A DNA stretch of 64,000 nt from Acanthaster planci. Lineage: Eukaryota > Echinodermata > Asteroidea > Valvatida > Acanthasteridae. The stretch is from assembly GCF_001949145.1 (NCBI RefSeq), contig NW_019091444.1:978273-1042272 (forward strand), written 5' to 3'. The notes under the pieces are model-generated. The model ran no database searches. It saw nothing but the letters and a program-made list of their open reading frames with translations, and was not told where the DNA came from. Shown in pieces: positions 26,501 to 38,500 of the stretch (positions are counted from its first letter, which is position 1; every line of letters begins with the position of its first letter). A program made the translations under genes and the position numbers.

Positions 26501-29500
26501 GTCCCTGCTTGCGCAAATTTTCGGTGGGGGAAAAAGTTCTAGGAAATCTCTTTCGACTGCCAGCTTTGTGTGGCGTGTTTGTATTCCTCGACTGGCCTGT
26601 TTCATGTGGGTAATGTCGTCATCCAAATATTGATGTCTGAAACATTTATATCCGTCCGGCTTTGAATGTTTCCGGCTGAACTCTCACTCAGCCGCGCGTG
26701 GCGGCGCGACCGCCAGACCAAGAAGTCTCGAGCGCCCAAGACGTTTGCGGTCGACCGCATAATTCGATGTCCGCTTCAGAGGTCAATCAAAACGTAGCAA
26801 TGTAATCCTTCACTTTTGGCCCGAGGCCCAGAAACGCACCCAAAAAAAATCGATGCTAAAGTGCTTGTCTGTATTATTCCAAGTGCTCTCCACGGCGTCA
26901 CCAGGGACTCATTGCGAAACACAGGCGAAATAATTCACTGCCCATGGACAAACTAGATATATAGTAAAAAGGAAAACCGTGGTATAAGTTGAAAAAGGAA
27001 GGAGCAATTTCTCTGCAGCCCTATACCTTTCTGCTGTTAACTAAATTAGGGCAAAATTGGTTTCCCCTAGGCACCGGGAAATTTCCATCGGATGTTGGCT
27101 TACTGTAATAAAGAGACCATTTTCAAAAATAAATCCGGTGTAATTATGTGAACGTGACTTTTAAATAGATGGCCTCGAAGGAAATTGCCCATTGTTCGCA
27201 AACTGGTCAATTATGGGGTCTGTGCGATGACTTTTCTTAAATAGACGTTTGACAACTTTTGGGGGTCTCGGTGTACGTGTATTTTAAAAGGGCCTTTTTT
27301 AATTGGTCAAGCTTTTCTGGACAACTGAGGGCGCCGTTGCCATGATGTCACTCAGGGAAGACGAAGTTCGGTGGTGGTGGTTGTTTTTTCTGTTCAAATT
27401 GTGAACTCCAAATCTTCGCAATGAAAACTTTTGCAGAACGGTCTGCTCTTTGGCTTATTGCCCAACACGATCCAACAATACGTCACAACAGAAAAGGAAA
27501 TTTAGGACAGCAAAATATTAAATCTTCTAGCGGGATTCGGAGCACAATTCAATCTGACGTCGAGGATTTCTCCCTGTGGTGATATTACAGGTTTTCCCAT
27601 GAACATGGAAATTTACATCAGCATGAAACCAAAAAGGTGCAAATATTACATTAAAAAATAGCAAACAAAATTTGAAATAAACTTAAAACACAAATGTACA
27701 TTTGTAAGGGAACGGATGTGATAAAATAATTATTGCATTTCTCAAACCCCAAAATTCCAATAGAAAGTATTAGTGCGGAGGAAGGCATTATCAGTGAGGC
27801 ATGAAGGGAAAACAGAGGTAAAAAGGTCATCAGTTTTAAAATCACACCCAAGATATGCATTAATTGGCTTCTGGGCGCCTTGCCGAAATACCTCGCCTGC
27901 AAATCGATTATGGTTGGGTATTATTATATTCCTGAGACCGATTCTCAAGATGGCTTTGAAAAGTGAGACGGGCAGTGATCTCGTTGTGATTAGCCTACGT
28001 GAGTTAATATGAACGCAACCGGGACCGGATTTGGCCCGGCCCGAGAAATGAAGACATTATCGCCTCGCAGATATGCACGCGGCGCGATTAGACCTCTCAC
28101 CCGTCTTGAGGCCGGACTGTCATAACCATCCGACGAAGATGGTGCGTTTCACTTCACGTCATTTGATACCCTAGTTCTTTCAGCGATGCGCGGCGGAGCG
28201 ATTTTCTCCCGCTAGCATAAAGCCCCATAAATCACACTTTGAATAATTGGGGCGCTCCGCGGAAACAGCGTTCTCCTTATTGGTGCGTGTTCTTTGCAAT
28301 GATGCCTGATCCTTGCTGGTTTTCGTTTACACCCAAACTGCACCGTTTCAATAAATGGTAAATAATTTCGGAGGATGCTTCTCATATGTATATATCGAGT
28401 ACCGTACTCTGTCCTGTTAAAACTTTTACGCCGTGTTGACAGGCGCCCTCTCGGCAGCAGATGACACAGTGACCCCCTGAACCAAATGAGTTGAGTCGCC
28501 AGGACCGTTCTTTCCCAAAATCAACAGGAACCTTAACACTAATGTTCACCCACGTAACATCCATATTTTCATTTTCACTGACTTCGTGCCGCGGTCTCGC
28601 TCTCTGAATCCCATTGCACTGGCGGGCAATTAATTACCTCGAGGGAGGCCACTCACCCCTTCAGTTAGGTCACACAGATTTATTGAGGAATCTCTTTTTT
28701 CAGTGTGAATGAACGATAGCCGAAGGCCGAAATGACGAGTCGGTGCTATCCAGACTCGATTCGTGTCTAATTTCGAGGAACTCGCGTGCGCACGTAGCGT
28801 CCCCAGAGTACTCGATATCTTTCCGCAGTTTGCGCCTGTCAGAAAGTGGTTGGCCTTGCGAGGGCGTCTTACCAACTCGCCTGGGGGAAGGTTTTTTTTC
28901 ACCATATCGTCAGAAAAGCTCAAAATGTGTCATTCGTTGTCCGCAGTATCGAAAAAATTAGAAGCATTGTATTTGTGATAGAATTTGGGTCTTTTTGAAA
29001 GTGCTCCGTGTCGTCTGTGCCTAAACAGCCTTTTTACTTTCGGAACAGAAAGTAGGGTGCATTTCAATCATTTACATTGGTCTCAGGAAAATGCAAACGT
29101 ATTTTGAATACTTTCGTAACATGTTGGATACGAAGTGGTATTCAGCCCATAATAGCGAATAGGCCTGTTTTTTTACTTTTATTTGACAATAACAACTCTT
29201 GATAAGACGTGCCGGTTTTTTTTTAATGCATGCTACTTGTGGAAGAATACGGCTCTTGAAGCTTCAAATTCACCCACATTGATTAATGGCAGTCCACGGA
29301 GGAAACGTGGGCAGAATTGTATCAATACTCAGGAGGAAAAAATATACCAAAGATATGACACGGTGTGGAAATAACAAGTACTGCACACGTTCATGGACAT
29401 GTACGTTTACCTGCAAACCTAATAAGTGGGTCATGGTACTGCGCTAACCATAGTCCTCAGAAATTAGCGCAGGTGCGCCCACGGTTAGCTGGGGGGGGGT

Positions 29501-32500
29501 TCCGATCCGGGTCACGCGCCTGTCTACTGACGTTTTTGTTTTCCCCGGATATTTTTTTTTTGGAGGGAGGGGTCCCAACCTCAGCCTTTTCTGACTTAAT
29601 CGGCTTCAGGTTTCACGTTTACGAATTCGGGAAAAAATAGCTACTCAGGCTGCGCCCGACATTACTCGGCCGTGGCCTTGAAATTACACGCCACCCTATG
29701 GGACTTGCTGCAACTACTTCCCTTGCGAGTCGCGTGTCTTTTCAAGCCGCAACCAAGTCCATGTAATGCCTTGTGAATTATGGAAGTCACTTGCTTGCGC
29801 TAGGGCGGTCGTAGCTGCGACCACAACCCACAATAGAGGGTTTGCATGGCCGCCATCTTGAGGGTCAGCTCTTTTGATCCATGGGTTATGCGCAAAGGAG
29901 GTTTCCCTGGGGAACAATAGACTAGTTCCTGTCCAGTACGTAGTCTCCAGACGTCCTACAGACGTCCTCTGAACGTAGGGACGGGTAGCAGGTAATGAAT
30001 CGGGCAGAGAATCGGTGTAATGTGAGGAAACGATGCTCGCTCAGTGTAAAAATCAAATAGAAGTTGATAGCATATTTTGCTTTTTCTTCTTCGTTATCGA
30101 AAATAAGTTCACATAATTTGTTCATTTATCTAAAATTTAACACAATAACCACTTATTTGAAATAAATTGCCGTAAAATAATTTATCGATGATAATCATTA
30201 AAAAAAATTACCACACTGTGATCAACAGAGGCTTAGCAAGCATAGGTACCTGTCTTTGATTCGCCTCCGCACTCCGCCGTCGATCAATACTTACACTTAC
30301 AGCGTGACAAGGAGGAATTCTAAAAGGTGTCAATGCAGTTCTTGTCACGTTGTTTTCTTTAAGACTTCATTCCGAATCTCAATCATTTCTTTAATATATG
30401 AAAATGGAAAATCTGTTTCAATTTTTGTCTTTTGTCAGGACTTTCTGTAAACGTCCCAGAATCCGTCAACGCTACGGCGGGGAAGTCGACGACTATTCCA
30501 TGTTCCTACAAAGACGACAAAGAAGGCGACATGTTTGAAATGAGCCACGGCGTCTACTGGACGCGGACATTTGCCAACGGATCCACAGAGGTTCTCTTGA
30601 ACATGACGCGATCATATTTGATATTTGGCAAGTGGTACGATCGGGCAACAATCGTCAACCAGGCATCGCTGGAAATTTATGTTGTGACCAGTCAAGATGC
30701 TGGAAAATACACGTGTGTTGTCGAAGGAAAGCGCGGAACAGCCGAACTTATCGTTGACAGTAAGTGCTACGTACTATTCTTTATTTATTTAATTTTGTTC
30801 TTTTTGTAGGACCTGGCTACAGCACTTGTCAGCCCGAATACTGAATTTTTTTGCATTAAGTGGAAGCACTTAAAGTTAAATGTGCCCTCTCGACATGCTT
30901 GGGAGCATAATTGCAGAATATCCCGCCACTCCAAAAAAAAAACGACTCCTGGAATGACTGGTTACGTGGATACAAGGTGAAAATCCCTTGAGAAGAGTGT
31001 GACACTTTGACTTGTACCTGGCTATGAGGTTGATCATGCGCGATGGCGGGGTTTCTTGTGCGGATCCAACTTTAGCCCCGCCCTCTCCAGGCGAAATTTT
31101 ATTAACACAACACGCTGGGGTAACCCGGCTTGAATAAAGGTTTATTAAGGGAACTAATGTTACTTTTTTCAAGAGGGGAAGCTTCCGTGAGGTATGAAAA
31201 TTAGTCTCCTCTCAAGATTCTGTTTCCCATGGAAAAGAACGTAATGTATCTTCAGACAGTTGTGTCATAAATAACCCCCTTGGACAAGCGCCCTCAACAT
31301 GCTCAATGTTTCACTTTTTCAATGTTGCGTTTGCCTCTTGAGGGTGCTATTCAAATTCATTCTTAAAGATGGCTGCGCTCAGGTCAAGATACAGTTGCAA
31401 CACATTTGTCATACACAAGAAAGTGTATGTCTGCTTGAACCCACAGTTTGTCATGTTTGTCGTCAGTTCTTAAATTGAAAAGGATTGATGTTTAACTATT
31501 GCTAGCCTGTCTTAGTCTGAGGAACTTGGACTCAACAAATCACCTTTTTTAACATGTTGATGTGGTCATACTAATCATCCGACCATGTCAAAATGTTACA
31601 AAGGACGATTTGAAGAGTTCAAATGATGCAGACTAGCTGGCCCTCACGTTAGGTACTGGACTGCTTCCGATAGTTCTGTAGGCTACTTCTGGCCCCACTG
31701 TGGTTTGTTTGTTCTCCTTTTTTAATGCCAGTAATTATTTTTCTCAAGGTGTGGCTGCCTGTTTATGTCTCACAGTGTGGCTCCCTCACTGAGGAAAGCA
31801 TTTGCTGATCTGGTCATACTCTTATCATAGGCCTATGCGTTTTGTGGGAACTTGACCTTGTACATTTGACCTCACCAATGAGTTTCTTGGCTAGGGGAGT
31901 TTTTAAATATAATTTTATAATTTTTTTTTACATGATGCAGGAACTCCACATATTCAAACAGAGTCCCAGGAACTCACTCTCAATGAAGGACAGACTTTAG
32001 AGCTTACCTGCATTGGGGTGGGCACGCTGGGGTGGCGCTGGCCCCGGCACGATGAGCAGTATGCCAAGGTCTCCCATTACGACAATCTCTCGCCCAGCCT
32101 CCGAAGGAGTGTCCTGCAAATCCAGCGAGCATCCCCCTTGGACACCGGCGAGTATCTCTGCACCAGCAGCTCAGACGGCGACGACGAGGAGAAATGGACA
32201 TCGGTACCAGTTTACATTTACATCGTCCAACCCGACGGTGAGTCATCTTTTCCCATCCACTTCCAGATATCCAGTTCTTCTTCAGTTGTCTCTAGGAAGC
32301 TCCCTAAATCTTCCAAAATTCTTCACGATGCAGTGAGTCATTCTTTACGTTTTGAACTTTCACAACGCATGGCGTCCCATGCATAGGAAAAGTGGCTGGC
32401 TAGTGCCTTCCTCAATCTTACGAAAAAAGATCTTTGAGTCCAATGCATTTCCCAGTGAACTTTGCCATTTTCCTGATGTTGTGAGAATTAGGGCTTTGCT

Positions 32501-35500
32501 TCATAGCAAGCAGAAACGAGACTTGCACTCTATTCGCTCGAGACCTTAAATGCAGAAATTCTTTAGATATAAAAATCTAAATTTCTCTAAATTTTTGATA
32601 TGGCAAAAAACTAACAGATACTAAAAGAAGCACAGTGCGAAGCCTATAACCAGTTTTCTTTCTCAACAAACTTCCTCAAGAAATAAGAAGTCGTTACTAT
32701 AACTTTTACAGGCCAAAAACACGGCATTGCATGTATCATTATGTTGGTTTTTTTCCACATTTTGTATTAAACTAGTTGCCGATATCTTGCATCTGCTCCG
32801 CTCAACTCAATATGGGAGTATCGTCATATTTGGTGCTATAGTTTAATAATTTAGCCTTTTTATCCATTCTTGTGTGTTTTTTTTGGTTTGTTTTTATATG
32901 ACTGAAACAGGGCCGTTGTTTTTAGACGTGGACCAAACGAACCTAGTTCACTTCTGGGACGAAACCTCCCTCATCCCCTGTAGGCTGGCCACACCTGATG
33001 CCACCATCACTCTCCATCCCCAGGAGAAGTTCATCACCGGGGACGGTACCACGCCTGCCCAGGCCGCAGCCTACGACCCCAGACGGGGTTTCGTCATCCA
33101 GCCGGAGTTGCCTGATTATGGCGGCAATGTCTCGTGTCGTGCCATCCTTGGAAACAGGACCGAATGGCAAAATTTCAGAGTCAATGATGTCGGTGAGCAA
33201 TCGATATTGTCATCAAGTACATTCACAGAAGGTTAAGTTAGTTTTGACGTAAAGACAATCGTAGCTTCACACCAAATGTTCACCTCTAAAGTCGGAGTGT
33301 CTTTGTAACTTTTTTATTTACGTAAAACATTGTCAACAGTGCAACCCAAATTGTCGGTGGAGAGCTCTGAGAAGGTCATCTCTCAAGACAGCGACTTGGA
33401 GCTGACATGCAGCGGTCTCCAGCCCATACGCTGGTTCACCCCGAGCGGCCTGGGTGACCGACTCCAGATAAACCATACACAGGCCTACTTGCCCTCCCAG
33501 CCAGCCCTGTACAAAAGTACCCTACGTCTGAGTGGCGCACTGAGCAGGGACACGGGCGAGTTTGCCTGCAAATACCAGCGATACGCCGAGCTGGATCGCC
33601 CCGAGTTGAAGTCCAGTGTGTACGTTTTCGTCAACTCCACAGGTACGAGCGTTGTGCATTTTTTAATTGATTGCAGGATCACAGCACCCGTCACAACCCT
33701 CCGGGAAATTTGGACAAGGGTCGCAAAATGTCATTTTGGAGCAAAGCACGAACCCTTCCCACGCCTCCCCTTACACCTTTGCATTCAGTATTCCTTTTGG
33801 GAAATGTTTTGACTGTCCTCTGCTAGCATCACTTGATGTCTCTGTATGAATTAACATTAAATTAATTAACCACTTCCTGCCGGGCCATTTATCCATGTTG
33901 GTTCTGCTGCACCGGGTTTTTTTTATTGTTTTCTGTTTTTAAAACTCCTTAAAAATTCATAACTTCGTTTACGAGATGGTTATACCCACACAGATGACTC
34001 TGTGGGGGGTACTCTGATCTGACAGGCAACATCTATTGACGCCCAAATATTTCAGCCAGGCCTGCCGCCTTGTAAAAAGAGCTCAGATTGTGCGGTGTTA
34101 CACAATTTTCTTTTGTTTCCGAAACCAGCACAGTGCGCTACTGCCGCCTTTTCAAAAGGGGCCAGATTAAAGTACAGCGGTATTGTATCGCTCATCACTG
34201 GAGCGCAGGAACGCTTTTGTCCCAGGTGTTAATCTGCTCAGGCTGAATGCCACAAACAGTGGTATAATCTCTCAAAACAATGACAGAATTCCTCCGCTAT
34301 TGACAACTGAAAAAATGTTGGCAATTCCCAGCAGCTCAGTCTTTTGTTCCGAGTACAGTCTTTTGTTACAAAGCCCAGCTCTTTTGTCAGGTTTCGGGCT
34401 CCCCGGTTTTTTTCGTGTATTAAGCCTCTGTGCCCCAAACCGGGCTCCCGGCAGCATATGGTTAATACGAAATTTGTCAAAACGTGTGAGGTGCACCAGT
34501 CTGTTCTGGAAAGCAAAATTCCTCTCAGTGTTCATATCCACTTGCGTAGACCCCCCGCAACTTCCCCCATATCTAGCGTCAATCCCTACTGCCACCACAT
34601 TGCCTATGGAGTCTGTATTGAAAGTTGGTTTGCCTTTATACCACCTACTTCAGTTTTGGTTTCTGTTGCCAACCTCTCAATCTTTCCAGATCTGGAGGAT
34701 TTCTTTCTACCATCCGACGTTGACGTCATCTACTTAGAAAACCACACGTCGCCGTTCACCGTGCCTTGTAGGGTCAGCAATCCCCGCCCCGGCGATCCAG
34801 TACGGCTCTATGCCTTCTACACGGAGACCTTCACCCCGGTCAGAGATTTTGTCTCTCAGCGGACCGTGACCTTCGACCCCAAGGTCGGTTTCTGGGTCGA
34901 CACCAAGAAGAAGCTCACGCCCAAGGTGAAAATCTGGTGCGTCCTGGGGGAGATATCCCAGAACCATTACGTGTCCTTCAAAGTTTTGGTGGAAGGTGAG
35001 AGGCCAGTTATCTCAACATTTTGACCGAGACCCGATGCACCCAGGGATGTACACGTATCCAAAACCTTTGCTCACCTGACTCGCAAACAGTGCCCCACCT
35101 GCCAAATATGAACGCCCCAAACTCAAGATGGCGTTGGCCAGACTAAAAACACGAAATACAAAGAATACTGAATTCGAGATAATAAAATTCCCCTCGAAAG
35201 GTGCATTACGCTTGGCAAAGGCAAACTCTCCCTATGACCATGTCAAATGATCATTTGTAAGTTTTTTTATTCTCACTGGACGAGTGTCTTAAATATTTGA
35301 GCTTTACGGTTGCTGTGCGTACCTATGTTTCCCCATTTTTGGTCATGCTGTGCTCACCCCGTTATTAGATGATACTTCTGGGGCCCAGTCCAGTAGTCTC
35401 TAGAATAGGCCCCAGTTATCCAGCGTCACTGCCTCACTTATCCGTTGCGCTCACTTGTCCGAGCAGATCACCGACTTGACTCGTAATGAAAATTTTAAAA

Positions 35501-38500
35501 AAGGACCCAAAACATTGACTTGAGCCTCGGAGTCCACATCCAACGCGGTGGCTCGCCACTTGACACTGTGTCACTTATTCATCCCTTTCCATGTAGGGGA
35601 GACGCAGGACAACTTTCAAACAGAAATACGGCCATCGGCGAGCCGTCTTGTCCAAGGAGAAGGACCATTCAGCCTGACTTGCTTGGTTAATATTCCCATC
35701 CTAGCATCCCCTTTTACGCTGGACATCCAGCCACAGGCAGAATTCACATTTCCCGGTCAAGAACAGGTTGGTGGAAGCAACGCTAGCAAAAGAGCAAAAA
35801 AAAAACAAAACAAAACAACCGAATCAGAGATTCTGTATGCATTGTAAGAGAATTCGCAGCTTTTCTACATGTTCTTGCTTTTAGAAAAATTTCATTCGGT
35901 CATTTCAGATACATTTACATGTCACTGTTGCAATTTTGTTACCAATAAATCATACTCCATCAGTCTGAAGAGGAAATCTGCAATGAATTATGGGAATCAA
36001 TTTAAAAAATTAACAGGAGAATCTTTTCAATGTCAGGACTGATTTTTTTTTTTTAGCAATTTTTTGAAAAATGAAAGGTCTTTTCATTGTAACTTCCGGT
36101 CGGATGACATTATCAGCCTAAACTTTCTCCCCTCCGTCATAGACATGAAGGTCGTTGTAGTGATTCCAGTAAATTTCACTGCAGAAGTCAGCTCAGTGTA
36201 TATTTTTGAGTTTTTCCAAGCTGTTGCGAAAGAGCACTTGAGTGTTTCAGGACTTCCCCATACGAGCACAAAGTCACTCAGGAACATTGTCGTGCTTGCA
36301 TGATATACATGGCCATTCTGGCCTGCCCCCGCTCCACTTAGACCAAGCTTGGCCCATCCTCTTCGTGGTCTCACGGGGAAGATTTCTAGTGGGGATGTTC
36401 AGAATTAAAGGGACTCTCTCAGAAGGCGGGAACATTCGAAGGAATGTTCATGCATTAGCCGGAATGGAACGGATGGAAAGGCCATCTGTCCTGGAATGAG
36501 AACACAGAGTTCCGAAGAGAACGTTCCAACTGTTCAGAATTATGACCAGCACCCTGGTTGTCACCAACATTAAAGTTTTGAAGCTGAACGATATCTATAC
36601 CCTGTCTTTGCTCAAAAAGCACGGGCCACACAGTCACGTAGTGTTTCATGGGACTTTGTGTTTCTTTCGTAGGATTGGCAAAAGGATAATGCCAGGGTGG
36701 AATCGAAACATCCGAAAGTCGATTTCGAAGCTTCAACTGTTATCTCTGAACACATCTTAACGCTCCAAAATGTCAGCCTGGAGAACAGCGGGATCTTCAA
36801 GTGCCGTCTGTTTAATGTCGAACAGAGCAAAACGCTCAACGCATCTTTGCGTGTACTTGGTAAGTTTTGAAGAACGAGTGGGAGAGAGTTGGTGCCGGGT
36901 TATGTCATGGGTCGGTGACAAATCAGTGGGGCAGAGTTCTTACAGCTGTGACTCGAAACAAGTTTGTGACGTCAAGGCTGTAATCGGAACAATATTTCTT
37001 TCAATGTTCATTCGTACAACTGAAAGGTTGCAAAAACACGTAGCAACAGTTTTCATGAGGGAAGACAGCATGGATAATGGTCATGTCTCGACAAATATGC
37101 AGTGCCTCTCTCACCCGGCTGTCCATATTCTGGAAGAAGAGAACTCTCCTTAGATTGCCCCAGGCAGGATCAAGATATTAACAGGAATTTCATCTGAATA
37201 CCTTTTTTTGCTGTATTTTTTTGGGGGGGGGGTAATTTTTCCACTGTCTTTTGAACAGTCATCAGAACAGCGACATCATAGAGGCTTGTCAAAGCCTATG
37301 CCCAGAGTCTAAACATTTCTGAGTACAGCTGTTAAAACTGTCCAAAATCTACTAACGTTACTCATGCTGTGTATATCGAGTGACTCTCTGAAAATTACTG
37401 CCAATTCGATAAATCTTTCCTTAAATCTTTTCACTAGAGGAGGGCATTGTTGACCTGACCCCTTATCCGCCCGGCCAATCGATGGTCGAGGAGGTCGAAG
37501 GTCAGGACGAAGTCTGCCTCCGAGCTCAGATAAAATCATATCCAGTGGCTCAGTACTGGTGGAGCAAAAACGGCGTGAACCAGTCGCAGGAGGCAGCCCC
37601 CCGTTTCACGGTTCTGGAAGATCCTCAACCCGCTGACGATTCTCTGATCATCTCCGGATGCATTTCAAACGTGACAGCAGAGGATGGAGGTCTTTACGAG
37701 GTGGTCGCAGTCAACCAGTACCACACTCGAAAGCTTACCCTTCAGCTCTCTGTTCTTGGTGAGTGAAAAATTACGACCAAGAGGTTTGCGGGGCCGTAAA
37801 TAGACGTCGTTTTCACGAAGGGACAGGCAGGTCAAAAATAGCAATTTACCGACTTGGCTCTTTTTCGTTATACTTTTGAACTTAACCGTATCAACATACT
37901 TCCGTAAGCAAAGCATCATTAATTGAAATTAATCTGTATTTACATTAATGATACCAGGCAGGAGCAGGCGTCTCAAACTGTGTTTCACGTTTCATAAAGA
38001 GACTTTAACATGTCTGCCTTTGAGCACTTAGGAAACCCAGAAAGGCACAAATATATGACAACTAAGATTTTCCTTTTCACAAAGGCCTCTTCCCTATGGA
38101 TGAAGAAACACATCGCACGGAAGGGCCAGAACGTAGGAGAACATGGATGTTCATTTTCACACAGGACAGCATCTTTGCTAATTACATTTGTCTGCTAATT
38201 ATAAACCATTGTTTTCATTCTTATTACAGGGATAGTTTTTGCAGTTTCAAAATAGGAGAAACTACGGTTATATCAAAAAATTTTTTTTCAAATCCCACAC
38301 AACCGTCTCATCTTGAAAGCGGTGACAAAATGTTCAGTAAAATTTTCTTTCCCAGAGCAACTCAGTGTGACTTGAGAAGTTGAGATCCACTGCGCTAACC
38401 AGCTCCATCCATCACTTCCACCGGATTCAATTCTAATTAGCTCATCACAATTTATTGTGTTAACCAGAAATCCCAGAAGTCAATCTGACGGTGACTCCAG

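Larger units (their letters stand above)
11584..30438 (+). other. First intron of the receptor, about 18.9 kb
   Basis: It starts with gtaagt and ends ...tttgtcag. No Ig-like or other recognisable coding segment is visible on either strand. It carries fold-back elements (families A, B, C, D and a hairpin at 21105-21240), a TA repeat at 18904-18921, TACATG repeats at 16438-16458 and 14083-14096, TCATC-rich low complexity at 14400-14480, and several G or C runs. A large first intron is a usual home for enhancers, but none can be identified by eye. Confidence 0.65.
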
